A stretch of DNA of 64,000 bases. Origin: Adineta steineri. Taxonomy: Eukaryota; Rotifera; Eurotatoria; Adinetida; Adinetidae. The notes under the pieces are model-generated. The model was not told the origin of the DNA and did not search any database. It worked only from the letters and a program-made list of their open reading frames with translations. This document shows, one piece after another, positions 1 to 16,000 of the stretch. The stretch spans positions 350,427 to 414,426 of the forward strand of contig CAJNOI010000003.1 in assembly GCA_905250115.1 (NCBI GenBank), read 5' to 3'. The stretch's first letter is position 1. Every line of letters begins with the position of its first letter. The position numbers were made by a program, and so were the translations under genes.

Positions 1-50
1 AGTTTAGGGATGAACTTTTGCATGTTGTTCTACTGTATCTATCTTTATAG

Positions 51-1046
51 GTGAACCATTCTCTGTTAAACTAAGTACTCTGATCGCAAATAATAGTGTG
101 TCAGAGTATAGTGTATGGAATTATTACGGTCCTGCAGAAATAACCATTGCCTGTACACTTCATCTTATTGATGTTAAAGCTAATTCTAGAAGCATTCCAA
201 TTGGTAGATCACTTCCTAACTATCGAAGCTTGATTTTAAATAAATTTTTACAAAGTACAACTATTAATCAAGAAGGAGAATTATTTGTTGGAGGTATGGG
301 TGTTTTTGCTGGTTATCTTGGACGTGATGATTTGACAGTGAAAGCTCTTGTTGAAATAGATGGTGAACCATTTTATCGAACAGGTGATCTTGTTAGAATG
401 GATGACAATGGTCTTCTCCATTTTCAAGGAAGAAAAGATCATCAAATCAAACTACATGGACAACGAATTGAACTTGGTGAAATAGAAAGATGTTTGCTTA
501 ACATCACAGCTATATCTGCTTGTGTTGTCATGAAATGGAAAGATGATCATTTAGTTGCTTATATTCAATCATCTGTAATCAATGAAGAACAAATACGCCA
601 ACACTGTCAATCACATCTTCCACCACATATGATACCATCATTATTCATTATACTTGACAAATTACCTTTGAATCAAAATGGAAAAATAGATCGAAAACTT
701 CTACCACCACCTCACTTTTCATCTATTCATCTCACCAACGGTATAGATCTATTATTACCGACAAACGATATTGAAGTTAGCATTCATCGTATTTGGTGTG
801 AGATACTTAAACAAAATCAGATCTCAACTGATACAAATATCTTTACTATTGGTGGTCATTCATTATTTATCATGCAACTTTTTCATCGATACAAGATCGA
901 ATTTCATTTAGAAACAAATTTTCTTTCTGTTTCGAATCTATTTCAACAGCCAACCATTATTCATCATGCTCAACTCATTCAGCAATCTATCAATACCATC
1001 CACACTCTCGATGATGATCCTTGGTCATCATTGTATCTCACTCAAG
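51..1046 (+). other. NRPS module 1: 3' half of adenylation domain plus carrier domain
   Basis: One exon holds the C-terminal part of an A domain and a peptidyl carrier domain. Visible A motifs are A5 (NYYGPAE), A7 (YRTGDL), A8 (GRKDHQIKLHGQRIELGEIE) and A10 (NGKIDR with the catalytic lysine). The carrier motif is GGHSL, whose serine takes the phosphopantetheine arm. Substrate-pocket residues that can be read by alignment are Tyr, Ile and Ala for the last three variable positions; the rest lies upstream. The exon begins at the acceptor of the same A-domain intron found in modules 2-4, so the missing half should be immediately upstream of the window. Confidence 0.9.
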
Positions 1047-4000
1047 GTAAACAACACAGCTTGAACTAGAGATTATCATATACTACATATTCATCTCTTT
1101 CTTTCTCATTCTAGGTAGAGCATCATTCGCACAAGAACGAATCTATTTAGATGAAAAAATTCGTTTTTCATCCAACAAAACAATGATGAAGAATATGTAT
1201 GTTATTCCATTACTTTATCGTATATCATCTATGAGTGATCATGTATCAATTACTCGATTACATTATGCATTTGAAAGTATTATCACAAAACATAATATTT
1301 TTCGAACAGCGCTTTATATTGATGACGCAAATGCTAATATTATACAACACTGTTTAAATGCAGACATCATTCTTAACGATGATATAAAATCATATCCATT
1401 GACGATTGTTAATATTCATAATGATGACCATCGTCATATGAATGAAACTATCACAGAGATATTAAATCAAGCTGATTTATTTGATTCATCAAAAGGACAT
1501 ATTATTCGTTGTCATATTCTTCGTCATTGTCATCAATCTCAAGATGTTATCTCATATGAGAATGATGATCTATTGACTGAAAATGATCACATATTGATTA
1601 GTATTCATCATGCAATGTTTGATGGGGCATCAAGATCGATTTTCCTTCATGATATTTCTCTTGCTTATCAGTCTGATGACTCTTTATCTGTAGATGCTAA
1701 CTCATTGAATTATATAGATTATTCTGTGTATGAACATATCATGGATATGTCATTGTCTCGTGAATTCTGGCAGTCTCAACTTGAAGAATATAATATCGAA
1801 TGTTCATTATCATTACCATATGATCGACAACGTTCATCAACTGGTCAACAACGATCAGGTTTAGCATCTATAGCTCAAATCAACTTTGATAATGAATTAT
1901 GCACATCATTTCTAAATTATGCATCATCACATCATCTCACACTTTTTCAACTTGGATTATCCATATTTTATGTCTTCCTATTCAAACTATCTCATGGTGA
2001 AAATGATTTATGTATTTCTTCTATTAATGCTAATCGATATCGAAGTGAGTTAGTGAACATGATAGGAATGTTTGTATCAACATTACCATATCGTATTCAA
2101 ATTGATCCTCAATGGTCATTTGATGATCTTATTAGATATGTACGAGAGAAATGTTTATCAATTCTTGAACATTCACATTATCCACTTCAACATATTCTCG
2201 GTGATAATCAATTAAATCAATCGAACGTGTCATTTCTCGAGACAATGTTTGATTTTATCAGTGTGTCAAGAGATGTCGAACATTTATGTTTGAATGATAC
2301 AAATTTAGAACAAATACCATTGGGGCAAGAAGCTGAAGTGTGTAAATTTGACTTCTCTTTAACATTTGAACACAATCCATTATCAGATAACAAGAGATTA
2401 TCATGTCGTTTTGTTTGTTCACATGATTTGTTTGAAAAATCAAGTATTTCAAAAATAGCTCAAAGATTTCAATATATGTTTGAGCAATTGTTTCGAACGC
2501 AATCAAGCAACATTCCTGTGATGAATGTGAGTTCATCGATTAACAAAGTGTGTCTTATTCTTCCTGATGAAGCTGAAGAAATGGAATTAATCGTGTTTCG
2601 TCGATTGGAGAATATTGTGAATGAAGGTATGATTGTATGCAGCTTGTTTTATTCTTTTATAAAAGTAGTAGTCAGCTAAATTAGTAATGAGAAATATGCA
2701 TATAAGTACATTCCAATGTACAGACATAGTATTTTCAGTTTTTGAATGAATTCTAACGGAATAAATAATGAGAAAATAAGGATTTAAATGAGTTGTGATC
2801 GTCAGCGACTCAGGTTGTCTTTTTCAGATGCTCTAGTTCTGTAAATTTTAACGCGAGACCACTGAAGACGCTGAAAGTGAGTTGGACTTATCAAGAAATT
2901 TTTCACGAGAGAATTTGAAGTTAAATTGTAAAGATTTCTGATGAATATCTGCTTCGAATACGTGAATAGTCTCGTATTTTTATATTTATCAACAAAAATT
3001 AACACTTGCTGTTACTCGTAAATTATATTTTTCATTGTAAAAAACAGAATAACTAACGATAGTAGGATCTTTCATTAGCCTGTTTGTATATAAACTGGCA
3101 CTCTCCCAGACCTGAGATACGCTCGTAGATGTTGTGTCAGAAAACAATTTCTGTTCAGTTAGAGAGGCGATTGGGTGAAAAGTGAATAGAATATTGTTAC
3201 CAAATATCGTTTGGCCATCGAGGTTTTACATTATAATTCACAAATCTCTCATTATTCTAGCACCAGCATCATTTGCACAAGCTCGCATTTGGCTTGATAA
3301 ACGCATTCGATTCGATCCAGACAAGCCACAAGTAGCAATCTATAATATGCCTTTTGTTTATCGTCTGCAACCAGGTCATACTTTATCAATCAAAAAACTT
3401 CGCCATGCTCTTCATCTCACTGTTAAAAAACATCCCTCACTTCATACACCACTTCATTTTGATATCCAAAAGAATCTACTTATGCAACGAGTTATTACTC
3501 ATGAACATAAACATAATAATAATAATAATAGTTTGTTTTCAATCATCGAAACTACTTTTGAAACAGATGAACAACTCAATGAGATTTTACTCAACGAGAA
3601 ACGTAATCCTCATCTTTTTGATCTTGCTCAAGGTCTTGTCTTTCGATGTCACATTATTTATTATAAACAGATCTCTTCAAATCATCTTCTTTCTCACAAA
3701 GATATACTTATCTTCAACTTTCATCATGCTTTCTTTGACTTTCCATCAATGAATATCTTTCTTCATGATCTCAATCAAGCATATACAACAGGGCAATTAT
3801 TTTATGATGGCAACACTACTCTACGTTATATCGATTGTAAATATAAATACTACTTCTACTTTTCTTCTTTCTAATACATTATCTTCTTCACTTATGTAGA
3901 TGTCGTTATTGAACAACAAATGTCAATGACTGGTGCAAGTATGTTTTGGCTTGATGCTCTTCATGATTGTAAACTTGATCAATCTTTGTCATTACCATTT

Positions 4001-7000
4001 GATCGATATCATCTCTCAAATGAACATCCAACTGGTCATTCGATATCTATTTCATTTGATTTTGGTCAAGATCTCTTACATGACTATCTTACTCATGCAT
4101 CATCAAACAACATATCACTTGAATATCTCACATTTGCTGTTTATTTCATCTTTCTATTTAAATCAACTAATGGACAAATAGACCTATGTCTTGCTATGAA
4201 CATCAATAATAATCGATACAGAGATGAATTGAAATCAATCATTGGATTGTTTGAAAATGTTATTCCATTACGTTGTCAATTAGATCCACACTGGTCTTTT
4301 CATCAACTGCTCGGGCATGTTCGAGACATAACAACAAATAGTATGAAATATTCATATTTTCCACTTCAACGTATTCTCAATCAACATCCACATATTTCCA
4401 AACATGCATTTCTCGATACATCTCTGGAATTTATATCATACAAGAGCAGCAAAGCAACCATGATTGGTGATTCTCAGCTTGTTCCAGAATCTCTGTCATT
4501 CGATATTAATGAAGATGACATACTAAGAGTATCCGACTTCTCTCTTTTATTTCATCATGATTTGAACATGAGTCAACTATCATGCACAATCAGTGCATCA
4601 CTTGACTTATTCAATCGAGAAACAATAAAGAACATTTCACAACGGTTTCATTCCATCTTACATGAACTATCTACATCTATGATTGATAATCAAATAAACA
4701 AACCAATCTATGAAATATCTTCAGCATTATCAAATGAACGATACCTAATGCAATCGTTAAATAATACACAAATATCATTTTCATCTCCTCTCACTTGTAT
4801 CCATCATGAGTTTGTATGTCAAGTAATGAAACATCCACAAAAACTAGCTGTTGAACTAGACGAACAATCATTAACATACTGTGAACTTCTATATTATGTT
4901 CAAGTCTTATCTGTAACTCTTCTTAACGAATATCATGTGTTTCCAGGTGAGGTCGTGTGTCAATGTGTTGAGCGAAGTCTGTCAATGGTAAGTTAATGAA
5001 GATGAGTAACTATTGATGAGAGTTTGAGATTGATTTTGATTAGGTGATTGGTATTATGGGAATTGAAATGGCTGGAGGTGTGTATTGTCCATTGTCACCA
5101 GAAAATCCTGAACAACGTCTTCAAAATCTTGTAGAACAAACACAAGCTCGTCTTATAGTTGTTCATTCATTAACAAATCGAATATTTAAAAATAATTTTA
5201 TTACATATGATATTGATACAGCTATAAACATTAATGATAAAATTACAAATGATGATCCTTATCAATTATCAAATACTTCAATAACTCCAGACGATATATC
5301 ATACATTGTTTTTACAAGTGGCTCAACAGGAATACCAAAAGCGGTTTGTTTAATATAATTCTTTGAATTCTTTATTTGTATATTTATATATATATCTAGG
5401 TTCAAGTGCGACATCGTAATTTAACTGCTTATATGCAAAGTGTTGCTAAAATGACAACATTGAAAAAAAGTGACAATGTAATACAAATGGCAAGTTGTTC
5501 TTTTGATACTCATTTTCAAGATACTTTTGTAGCATTAATGAGTGGTGCTGGTTTAGTTATGCTACATCCGCATGGTAATAAAGATTTAACTTATCTTATT
5601 CATGAATTAGTGGGCAAAGATGTTACTTTTATGGATGCTGTACCAAGTTATCTTGATACATTATGTCAGCATCTTGAAATACAAAATGCGACTGAATGTT
5701 TAAAGAAATTGCGAACATTGTGTAGTGGAGGTAAATTTATTGAAATTGAATATTTTTAATGAGAAACAAGAGGATTTATTTCATTTCTAGGTGATGTTTT
5801 AACAAATCAAATAATGTCCCGTTTAAAAAAATATGTATCTGTACCATCATCATTGTCGTCGTCGGGTGGCTGTCAACTATGGAATGTGTATGGGCCAGCT
5901 GAAGCAACAATTACTACAACATATTTCCAAATAGGATTTGATTTTGATTGTGATAAACAGCTGATGTCAATTGGAAAACTCCTTCCTAATTATATTTGTG
6001 CAATTATGGATGATTATTTTCAATTTGCTGTTGTTAATCAAGAAGGTGAATTATTTGTTGGTGGCGCATGTGTATTTGCTGGATATTTTGGTCGTGATGA
6101 TTTAACAGCAAAAGTATTGGTTGAGATTAATAATGATGTCTTTTATCGAAGTGGTGATGTTGTTCAATGTGATTATCAAGGTCTTCTTTATTTCAAATGT
6201 AGAAAAGATCATCAAGTAAAGTTACGAGGACAACGCATTGAATTGGCTGAAATTGAGAAATGTCTTATGAATACATCTTCACTTGTGTCTACTTGTGTTG
6301 TCATAAAATGGAATGACGATTATTTAGTTGCTTATGTTCAATCTTCTCATACCAACGAAGAACAACTACGTCAACATTGTCAATCTCATCTTCCACCACA
6401 TATGATTCCATCAATATTTATTATACTTAATAAACTACCTCTGAATCAAAATGGTAAAATAGATCGAAAACTTCTTCCTTCACCTCACTTTTCATCTAAA
6501 CATCTTACGAACAGTATAGAACTATTACTACCAATAAATGATTTTGAAGTTAATCTTCATCGCATTTGGTGTGATATACTAAAACAAAATCAAATCTCAA
6601 CTGATACAAATATATTTACTATTGGTGGTCATTCATTACTTATCATGCAACTTTTTCATCGATACAAGAGCGAGTTTCATTTAGAAACAAATGCTCTTTC
6701 TATTACCGACTTATTTCAACATCCAACAATTATTCATCATGCTCAACTCATTCAGCAATCTATCAATACCATTCACAGTCTTGATGATTATCATTGGTCT
6801 TCATTATATCTCATTCAAGGTAAATAGAACAATTTGTACTAGATACTATCATCAACTATATATTTGTCGTTGTTTTCTTATTGTAGCTGGAGCATCATTT
6901 GCACAACAACGAATCTATTTAGATGAACAAATTCGTTTTTCATCTAAAACAACGAGAAATAATACGTATGTTATTCCATTACTTTATCGCATATTATCTA

Positions 7001-10000
7001 CGAATGATAATGTATCCATCACTCGATTACAACATGCATTTCAATCTATTATAAAAAAACATCAAATTCTTCGAACAGCACTTTATATTGATGATACAAA
7101 TAGTAATATTATACAACACTGTTTAGATGCAAATATCATTCTCAACAATGATCTAGAAGCATGTAGATTGACAGTCGTTAATCTTCATAATGATGATCGT
7201 CGTCATATGAACAAAATTTTCGAGGAAATATTAAATCAAGCTGATTTATTTGATTTATCAAACGGACGTGTGATTCGTTGTCATATTCTTCGTCATTATC
7301 ATCAATCTCAAGATAGCATCTCATTTGCGGATGATGATCAATTGAGTGAAAATGATCACATATTAATTAGTATTCATCATGCGATGTTTGATGGAGCATC
7401 AACATCACTCTTTCTTCAAGATCTTTCTCTTGCTTATCAATCTAATGACTTACTTCGTATAGATGACAATTCATTCCAATATATTGACTATTCTATTCAT
7501 GAACACATAATGGATATGACATTATCTCGTGAATTCTGGCATTCTCAACTTGAAGGATATAATCTCACACGTCAGTTATCGTTACCTGCTGACCGACAAC
7601 GTTCATCAATTAATCAACAACGATCAGGTTTAGCTTCTTCAGCTCAAATCACTTTTGATGATGAAATATGTAGATCATTTCTCACCTATGCATCAACACA
7701 TCATTTCACACTTTTTCAACTTGGATTATCTATATTTTATGTCTTCCTATTCAAATTAACTCATGGTGAGATTGATTTATGTATTTCTTCTATCTATGCT
7801 AATCGATATCGAAGTGAACTAGTGAATTTGATTGGAATGTTTGTATCGACATTACCATATCGTGTTGAACTTGAGCCCTATTGGCCATTTCATGAAGTAG
7901 TTAAATATGTACAAGAAAAATGTTTATCAATTCTTAAACATTCTCATTACCCACTTCAACATATTCTTGCTGATTTGTATCTTACTCAATCAAATGTATC
8001 ATTTCTTGAAACAATGTTTGATTTTATTACTGTGTCAAAAGATGTCGAATATTTATGTTTAAATGATACAGATTTAGAACAAGTATTGTTAGAACAATCA
8101 GCTGAAGTGTCTAAATTTGACTTTTCATTAACATTTCAATACAATTCATTACCAGATAACAGGAGATTATCATGTAGTTTTGTTTGTTCACATGATTTAT
8201 TTGAAAAATCAACTATTTCAGAAATAGGTCATAGATTTGAATATATGTTTGAGCAACTATTTCAAACACAATCAAGTAACGTTCCTACGATGAATATGAG
8301 TTCATCGATTAACAATGTATGTGTTATTCTTCCCGAAGAAGCTGAAGAAATGGAATTAGTCGTGTTTTATCGATTAGAGAATATTGTGAATGAAGGTATG
8401 ATTGTATACAGCTTGTCCTATTGTTTTATAAAAGTTGTAGTCAGCTAAATCAGTAATGCAAAATATGCATTAATGTGCATTGTCATTGGCGAGACTAGTC
8501 CTCTTTGACTCCTAAGTAGATTAAGTACTAAGTATGTGATACGCCACTAGTTATCAATAATAAATTGTCAAAGTTTTTGGGCGTCGAAATCGAAATCGAA
8601 GTAAAAAAATAAAAAACCATGTAATCGGATTTAGAATCACAGGGAAGAAGCTTCTCGGAGTCATACGTGGGTTGTTTAATCATAAAACATCTACATCACA
8701 TAGTTCTCTACTATCAAACATTTATGTTTGCTTTTGTTTTCTTCTAACGTTATATCCAAAGCTAGTACAAATATGTTTTTATTGTTTTCACTGATTAGAT
8801 GTATGTGTGTAGATTGTAAAAATTGTCAAACATTGACAGTATATAACACTTAGAAATTAGTTAGATATCTATCAAATCATTGTATAATGCCTTGAAGGAT
8901 GCCACATTTACATACTATAACTCAAGCTTTTATCATGCATATTCTTATTGGTTATAGACCTTATTTGATATGAATATTCTATTCAGATTATTCTCTTACA
9001 TAGCTGCAGAGATCTTAGTAATCTAGTAATATATGTCAAAAGAATACAAACGCATCAACTTACTTCAAACTAAATTTTATATAGTAACTATAATGATTCC
9101 ATCATTTAACCTTGTATATGTATTTCAAATGTATTATAATACTATTTGGTGACTTAAGGGATATATACGATGAAAAGAAGCATAAAAGGAAGAAAATGAG
9201 TAGACAAAGTCAACAGACAGATAAAGATTTCATATCATCACAGACAAATTTAGCAAATATTTGAGTGCATTTGAATGAACTAGAGAAATAAATTTGATCT
9301 ACTTAGTGGATAGGATAGATTTATATGGAACTAACAATAGCGATAACTGTGTAATAACCGAGACTCTCATCTTAGTATTCATACTAAGAAAATACTAATA
9401 CTATATATTATAATTTTACAAAATTACATGGTTCTTTTTATGTTAATAGTAGAAAAAACAATAGTTCGGCATTCACATTGAATTTGTGTCAACATAATAA
9501 AAATTCTGACGACTTTCATAGAAAAACAATACTGTTTCATTTCTAAAAGATGAATTTCTATCAGCGAATAATTTTATTTTTTTTAGAGAGTCTCAGTACT
9601 TGCATTATGTCAATGCCAGTTTAATAAAAGTGCCGAACTATTCTGTTTTTCACATAGAGATTAACATAAAACTATTACATAGTACTATTAAGGCGCATAA
9701 AGAGTCCCAGATCAAAATCGTTCTATTGGATTTTATGAAGGCTAATAATATACCTGATATTTGAAGAAGGATCCGATATCATATAGTGTTAAATTTTTCA
9801 TTCTGAGGTATCAAATTAGTTCATATTTCTACTAACAAAAAATAATCGACCAACACTCATAATACAAGATTCTGTTAAGTGAGAGAGGTTATTAAATGAA
9901 AAGGGACTAGAATAATGTTATCAAACATCATTTGGCAACCCAGCTTTTACATTACAATTCAGTAAGTTCTCATTATTCAAGCACCAGCATCATTTGCACA

Positions 10001-13000
10001 AGCTCGTATATGGCTTGACGAACGAATTCGATTCGATCCTGACAAGCCTCAAATAGCAATCTATAATATGCCTTTTGTTTATCGTCTGCAATCAGGTCAT
10101 ACTTTATCAATTAAACAACTTCGTCATGCTCTTCATCTCACTGTTAACAAACATCTCTCACTTCACACATCACTTTATTTTGATATCCAAAAGAATCAAC
10201 TCATGCAACAAGTTATTACACAAAACGATAACTACACTGATATGTTTTCCATCATCGAAACTGCTTATGAAACAGATGAACAATTGAATGAGATTTTACT
10301 CAACGAGAAACGTAATCCTCATCTTTTTAATCTTGCTCAAGGTCTCATCTCTCGATGTCATCTTGTTTACTACAAACAGATCTCTTCAAATCATCTTCTT
10401 TCTCACAAAGATATACTTATCTTCAACTTTCATCATGCTTTCTTTGACTTTCCATCAATGAAAGTTTTTCATCATGATCTCAATCAAGCATATACAACAA
10501 GACAGCTACCTAACAATGATAACAATAATCTACGTTATCTAGATTGTAAATACAAATAGTTCTTGTACCTTTGTTTTTACTAATACAGTATTTTTTTAAT
10601 TATATAGATGCTGTTATTGAGCAACAAATGTCAATGACTGGTGCAAGTATGTTTTGGCTTGATGCTCTTCATGATTGTAAACTTGATCAATCTTTGCCAT
10701 TACCATTTGATCGATATCGTCTCTCAAATGAGCATCGAACTGGTCGTGGAACAACTATTTCATTTGATTTTGGTCAAGATCTCTCACATGATTTTCTTAT
10801 TAATGCATTATCAAATAACATATCGCTTGAACAACTTGCACTTGCTGCTTATTATGTGTTTTTGTTTCAATTAACGAATGGAGAAAAAGATTTATGCATT
10901 GGAATAAATACACATGGCCGATATAGAGATGAACTTCACTCTATCATTGGAATGTTTGTGAATGCTATACCTTTGCGATGTCAACTCGATCCTCATTTAT
11001 CATTTCATAAACTTACCAAGCACGTTCAAGATAACATGATAAACTGTATGAAATATTCATATTTTCCTCTTCAACGTATTCTCAATCAACATCCAAATAT
11101 ATCAAATCCTGTATTTCTTGATACATCATTTGACTTTATATCGTCTATGAGAAGAGATGAGGAAGATGAAATAATGATTGGTGACAGTCGACTTTCTTTA
11201 CTACCTTTTTCAATTAAGATAAGTGAAGATGAAATAATGAGTAAATTTGATTTCATTCTTAGTTTTCAACATGATCTGAATCTAAATGAATTCTCATGTA
11301 CCATTAATGCTTCCGTTGATTTATACAATGCTGAAACAATTTTTATAATTGCACAAAGATTACAAACAATGTTACATCAATCATCTGCGTGGATTATTGA
11401 TAATGAAATAAACAAGCCTATCTTTGAATTATCATTAATATTATCAAATGAGCAATATCTAATGCAATCAATGAATAATACACAAATACCATTTTCATCT
11501 CCTTTCACTTGTATCCACCATGCATTTGTATATCAAGTGATGAAACATCCACAAAAACTAGCTGTTGAACTAGATGAACAATCGTTAACATATTGTGAAC
11601 TATTGCATTATGCTCAAATATTATCTTTAACTCTTCTTAATGAGTATCATGTGTTTCCAGGTGAGATCGTGTGTCAATGTGTTGAGCGAAGTTTGTCAAT
11701 GGTAAGTTGTTTCGGAGGAATAACTACTGATGATAGTTTGAGATTGATTCTTGATTAGGTGATTGGTATAATGGGAATTGAAATGGCTGGTGGTGTCTAT
11801 TGTCCATTATCACCTCGAGATCCACAACACCGTTTACATGCACTAGTAAAGCAAACTCAATGTCGTCTTGTTCTTGTTCATTATTTAACTAAGACCAAAT
11901 TTGATGATGATATTATTTCACTTAATATTGATTTAATATTAATTATGAATGATCTGAAAAGTGACATAGATTATAATTGTCTTTCAAGTGTGATAATGAA
12001 AGGTGAAGAGATAGCCTATACTATTTTCACTAGTGGTTCAACTGGAATTCCGAAAGCGGTACGATAGAAAGATTATCACATGATGTATATTTAACAGTGA
12101 AAGTTGTTTTCTAGGTTCAACTGAGACAACAGAATTTCATCAATTCAATACTAGGTTTTGTTCGGATTGATGCACTACACGAAGATGATATTATGATTCA
12201 AATTGCTAGTTCAACGTTCGACGCGCACATACAGGAAATTGTAGGATCTCTAATCTGCGGTGCGACAATAGCCATGCTACATCCACAAGGTAATATGGAT
12301 TTTCAATATATCAACCATATTTTACATGACAAACAAGTGACATATCTGGTAGCGGTTCCGAGTTATCTCAATCATTTATGTGACTTCCTCAAACAAAATA
12401 GATTTTCTCCATGGATACTAATGAGAAATATTAGCTGCGTCGGTAAGTTGAGCAAGAGCATAACAAATAAAATAAATCTCGATTAATTTGTCACCCTAGG
12501 TGAATCTATGTCAATAGCTTTCGTTAAAATATTGATGCAGTTTGTTGCCCAATCCTGTCAAATATGGAATTTTTACGGTCCTGCAGAAGCCACACTTGGA
12601 ACTTCATGTCACCTAATTGATGTGACCTCTCACATGCATGATCTTCCAATTGGCAAACAACTACCTCATTACATATGCTTACTTCTAAACAACTTCTTGC
12701 AACCTGTTATGATTCAGGAAGGAGGAGAACTGTCTGTAGGAGGAGTAGGTGTCTTTGCTGGCTATCTTGGACGTGATGATTTGACTGCAAAAGCTCTTGT
12801 TGAAATAGATGGTCAACTATTTTATCGAACAGGTGATCTTGTTGCAATGGATATCAATGGTCTTCTTTATTATCAAGGAAGAAAAGATCATCAAATCAAA
12901 CTACATGGACAAAGAATTGAACTTGGTGAAATCGAAAGATGTTTACTTAACATTACATCTATCTCTGCTTGTGTTGTCATGAAATGGAAAGATGATTATT

Positions 13001-16000
13001 TAGTTGCTTATATTCAATCTTCTCATGTTAATGAACAGGAATTGCGGGAACATTGTCAATCTCACCTTCCACCACATATGATTCCATCTTTCTTTATTAT
13101 ACTTGATAAACTACCTTTGAATCCAAATGGAAAAATAGACAGAAAACAACTTCCTTTACCCCAATCTTCTTTATCGACTTTGTTATCGTCCGATAAGTCT
13201 GATATTCCTCTTAATCAGTTCGAAGAACGTATACTCACTATTTGGTGTCAAGTTCTTCATTGTAATGAAAACCACATTGCTAGAACTACCAGTTTTTTCA
13301 GTGTTGGTGGTCATTCACTTTTGTTTATTGAACTTTATCATCATTATCAATCAGTATTTAACTTTGATGCTCATACACTTTCGATTGCTCCATTTCTTCA
13401 ACAACCAACTATATTTCAACATTCACAAATACTTCAAACAGCTTTAATGAATAATATCAAGGCAACACAATGGTACACATTACATATCAATGAAGGTAGA
13501 AATCTTTGCTAGGAAATTATTAAAATAATTTCAACTATTTAATTGATAGGTATTGCCTCTTTTGCTCAAGAACGTATCTTTCTCGATGAACAAGTTCGTT
13601 TTTCGAGTGATATTGCTATCTATAATGAACTGGATAGTGTACAAGTTGTTCAAGGATCATTATCAGTCAATCGTTTACTACAAGCACTTCGATATGTTTT
13701 GAATAAACATAAAATATTACGGACATCTCTTGTGTTTAACAATGATAATGGTATTTTGAAACAATGCATCACAGATATACATAAAACATTCACAATAGCT
13801 ATGAATCAATCATTTGAAAATGAAAATGAACTTCAAGACATTATTTATCGAACAACGATTAATTCTAATCTCTTCGATTTATCAACTGGTCGTGTTTTTC
13901 ATGCTGAAATCCTGAGACATCAAATATCACTAGATGAAAATGAAAATGAAAATAGTAGGAATGAATTCATAACCAATTCTGATGTTCTTCTCATTGCTTT
14001 TCATCATGCAGCATTTGATCGAGCAAGTTCTTCGATCTTTTTCAGTGATCTGTGTTTAGCATATAATACTAATGCAACATCAATAGAAGATGATGATGAA
14101 TCGTTGCAATATATTGATTATAGTATACATGAACGTGTAATTGATATGACAACATCTCGTGAATTTTGGTGTTTGCAATTAGAAGAATACAATTTGAAAT
14201 CTCGATTATTATTACCAGTTGATCGACATCGTTTATCTAATGATCATCGATCGAGTTCTGCTTGTACTACTCAAATCTCTTTTGACAACGATATTTCACA
14301 ATCATTTCTTGATTATGCTTCTATACATCATGTGACACTATTTCAGTTAGGTTTGAGTATATTATATGCTTTTCTTTTCAAGTTAACTCATGGTGAAAAT
14401 GATTTATGTATCTCATGTCTTAATGCTAATCGATACAGAACTGAACTACACAATATAATGGGAATGTTCGTTTCAACACTACCATATCGTATTCAAGTCG
14501 ATCCTCGTTGTTCATTTGATGAGCTTGTTGAATATGTACGAAAGAAATGTTTGTTAATTCTTGAACATTCTCATTATCCACTTCAACACATTCTTTCCAG
14601 TTTACATATTGATCAATCAAATATTTCATTTCTTGAAACAATGTATGACTTTATAACTATATCGTCACACAGCGATGGATTATCTTTGGATGGAGCAAGT
14701 TTCAAGCAAGTGTCATTCGAACGATCGTTTGAAGTAGCTAAGTTTGATTTTTTGTTAATGTTTGTCTATAATCCAATGTTAGAAAATAATAGATTATCAT
14801 TTCATTTAACTTGTTCACATGATTTATTTGATGAAATTACAGTTACAAATATAGGTCGAAGATTGGAATATTGTTTTCAACAACTTTTTTCACCGAATCA
14901 AACCATCAATCAAATTGATACATGTTTTTCATCTGTATCGAAAATCGATCTTATTCTACCAGGAGAAACTCAAGAAATGGATGATATTATCTTTTGTCGT
15001 CAGTCACATATTATAAACGAAGGTATATTTATCTAGACATAAAGTGTTTACTAATGAACATTTGTATTGAGAATTAATACACCATACCGAAGTATCTCTG
15101 AGGATATCTTCCTATATCGTTTGGATCAACCGAGAACCAATGCTCAACCATAAAGTATCGCTGAGACTGTGAGTGGATGTGAATGTGGATTTTCTATTCA
15201 TATAGATACACACACGCATCCCCAAGATTTTTCTCATATATACCAACATAAATACATTATTCCAGATAGTTTTTCCTATAAATGACTATGTAATGGTATT
15301 AAATGTTCTACGACTTGTGTCCTTTTCACTTTCAAAACTAGTACTTTTTACTGAAGCGTCATTTTTCCGCTGAAAATAAGTGTGTATGTCACTGATGGAC
15401 ATTTTGTCTAACCCTGATCCTTCGAATTCTAAACGTTTTTCCAAAAAGTTACTTTATCGTTTAAAAAGATTCCCTAGTTCAATGGTTAGAAACACTAAAG
15501 CATTCAAAAAAAATGCAACTGACGACGTATCAAAAGCATTATGACGACCTGTTTTATTTGTCTGTTTCTTTCAAATTTCTGATGAATGATCGATATAATA
15601 TCACGCCTACCACTCGCAAACAACAACATTAGTTTTACTATTTAACAGTTCCATTCATAGAGTAATTCAGTAATGGATAAAACTCGCACAAAATATATTT
15701 GACGAGTAATATCATCCATCATATTTGGTTGCTTTCTCTTTTACATAGCACCAGCATCGTTTGCACAAATTCGACTATGGCGTAATGCATCTATTCATTT
15801 CACTCCTTATACACCACAAGTACCAATCTACAACATGCCATTTGTTTACCATCTACAAAATCATCATACTTTATCAATACAACATCTTCGTCATGCTCTT
15901 CAGCTAACTGTCATAAAACATCAATCACTTCATTCATTACTTCTCTTCAATACAGAAAAGAACCTTGTCATGCAACGAATCATTGATGTGAATGATAATG

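Noticed and set aside
2258-2536. Minus-strand open frame inside NRPS
   Set aside because: It mirrors the coding strand of a clear condensation domain and has no features of its own.
15465-15545. tRNA-like A box (TAGTTCAATGGTTAG)
   Set aside because: No matching B box, anticodon stem or acceptor stem follows, and it lies within an NRPS intron.
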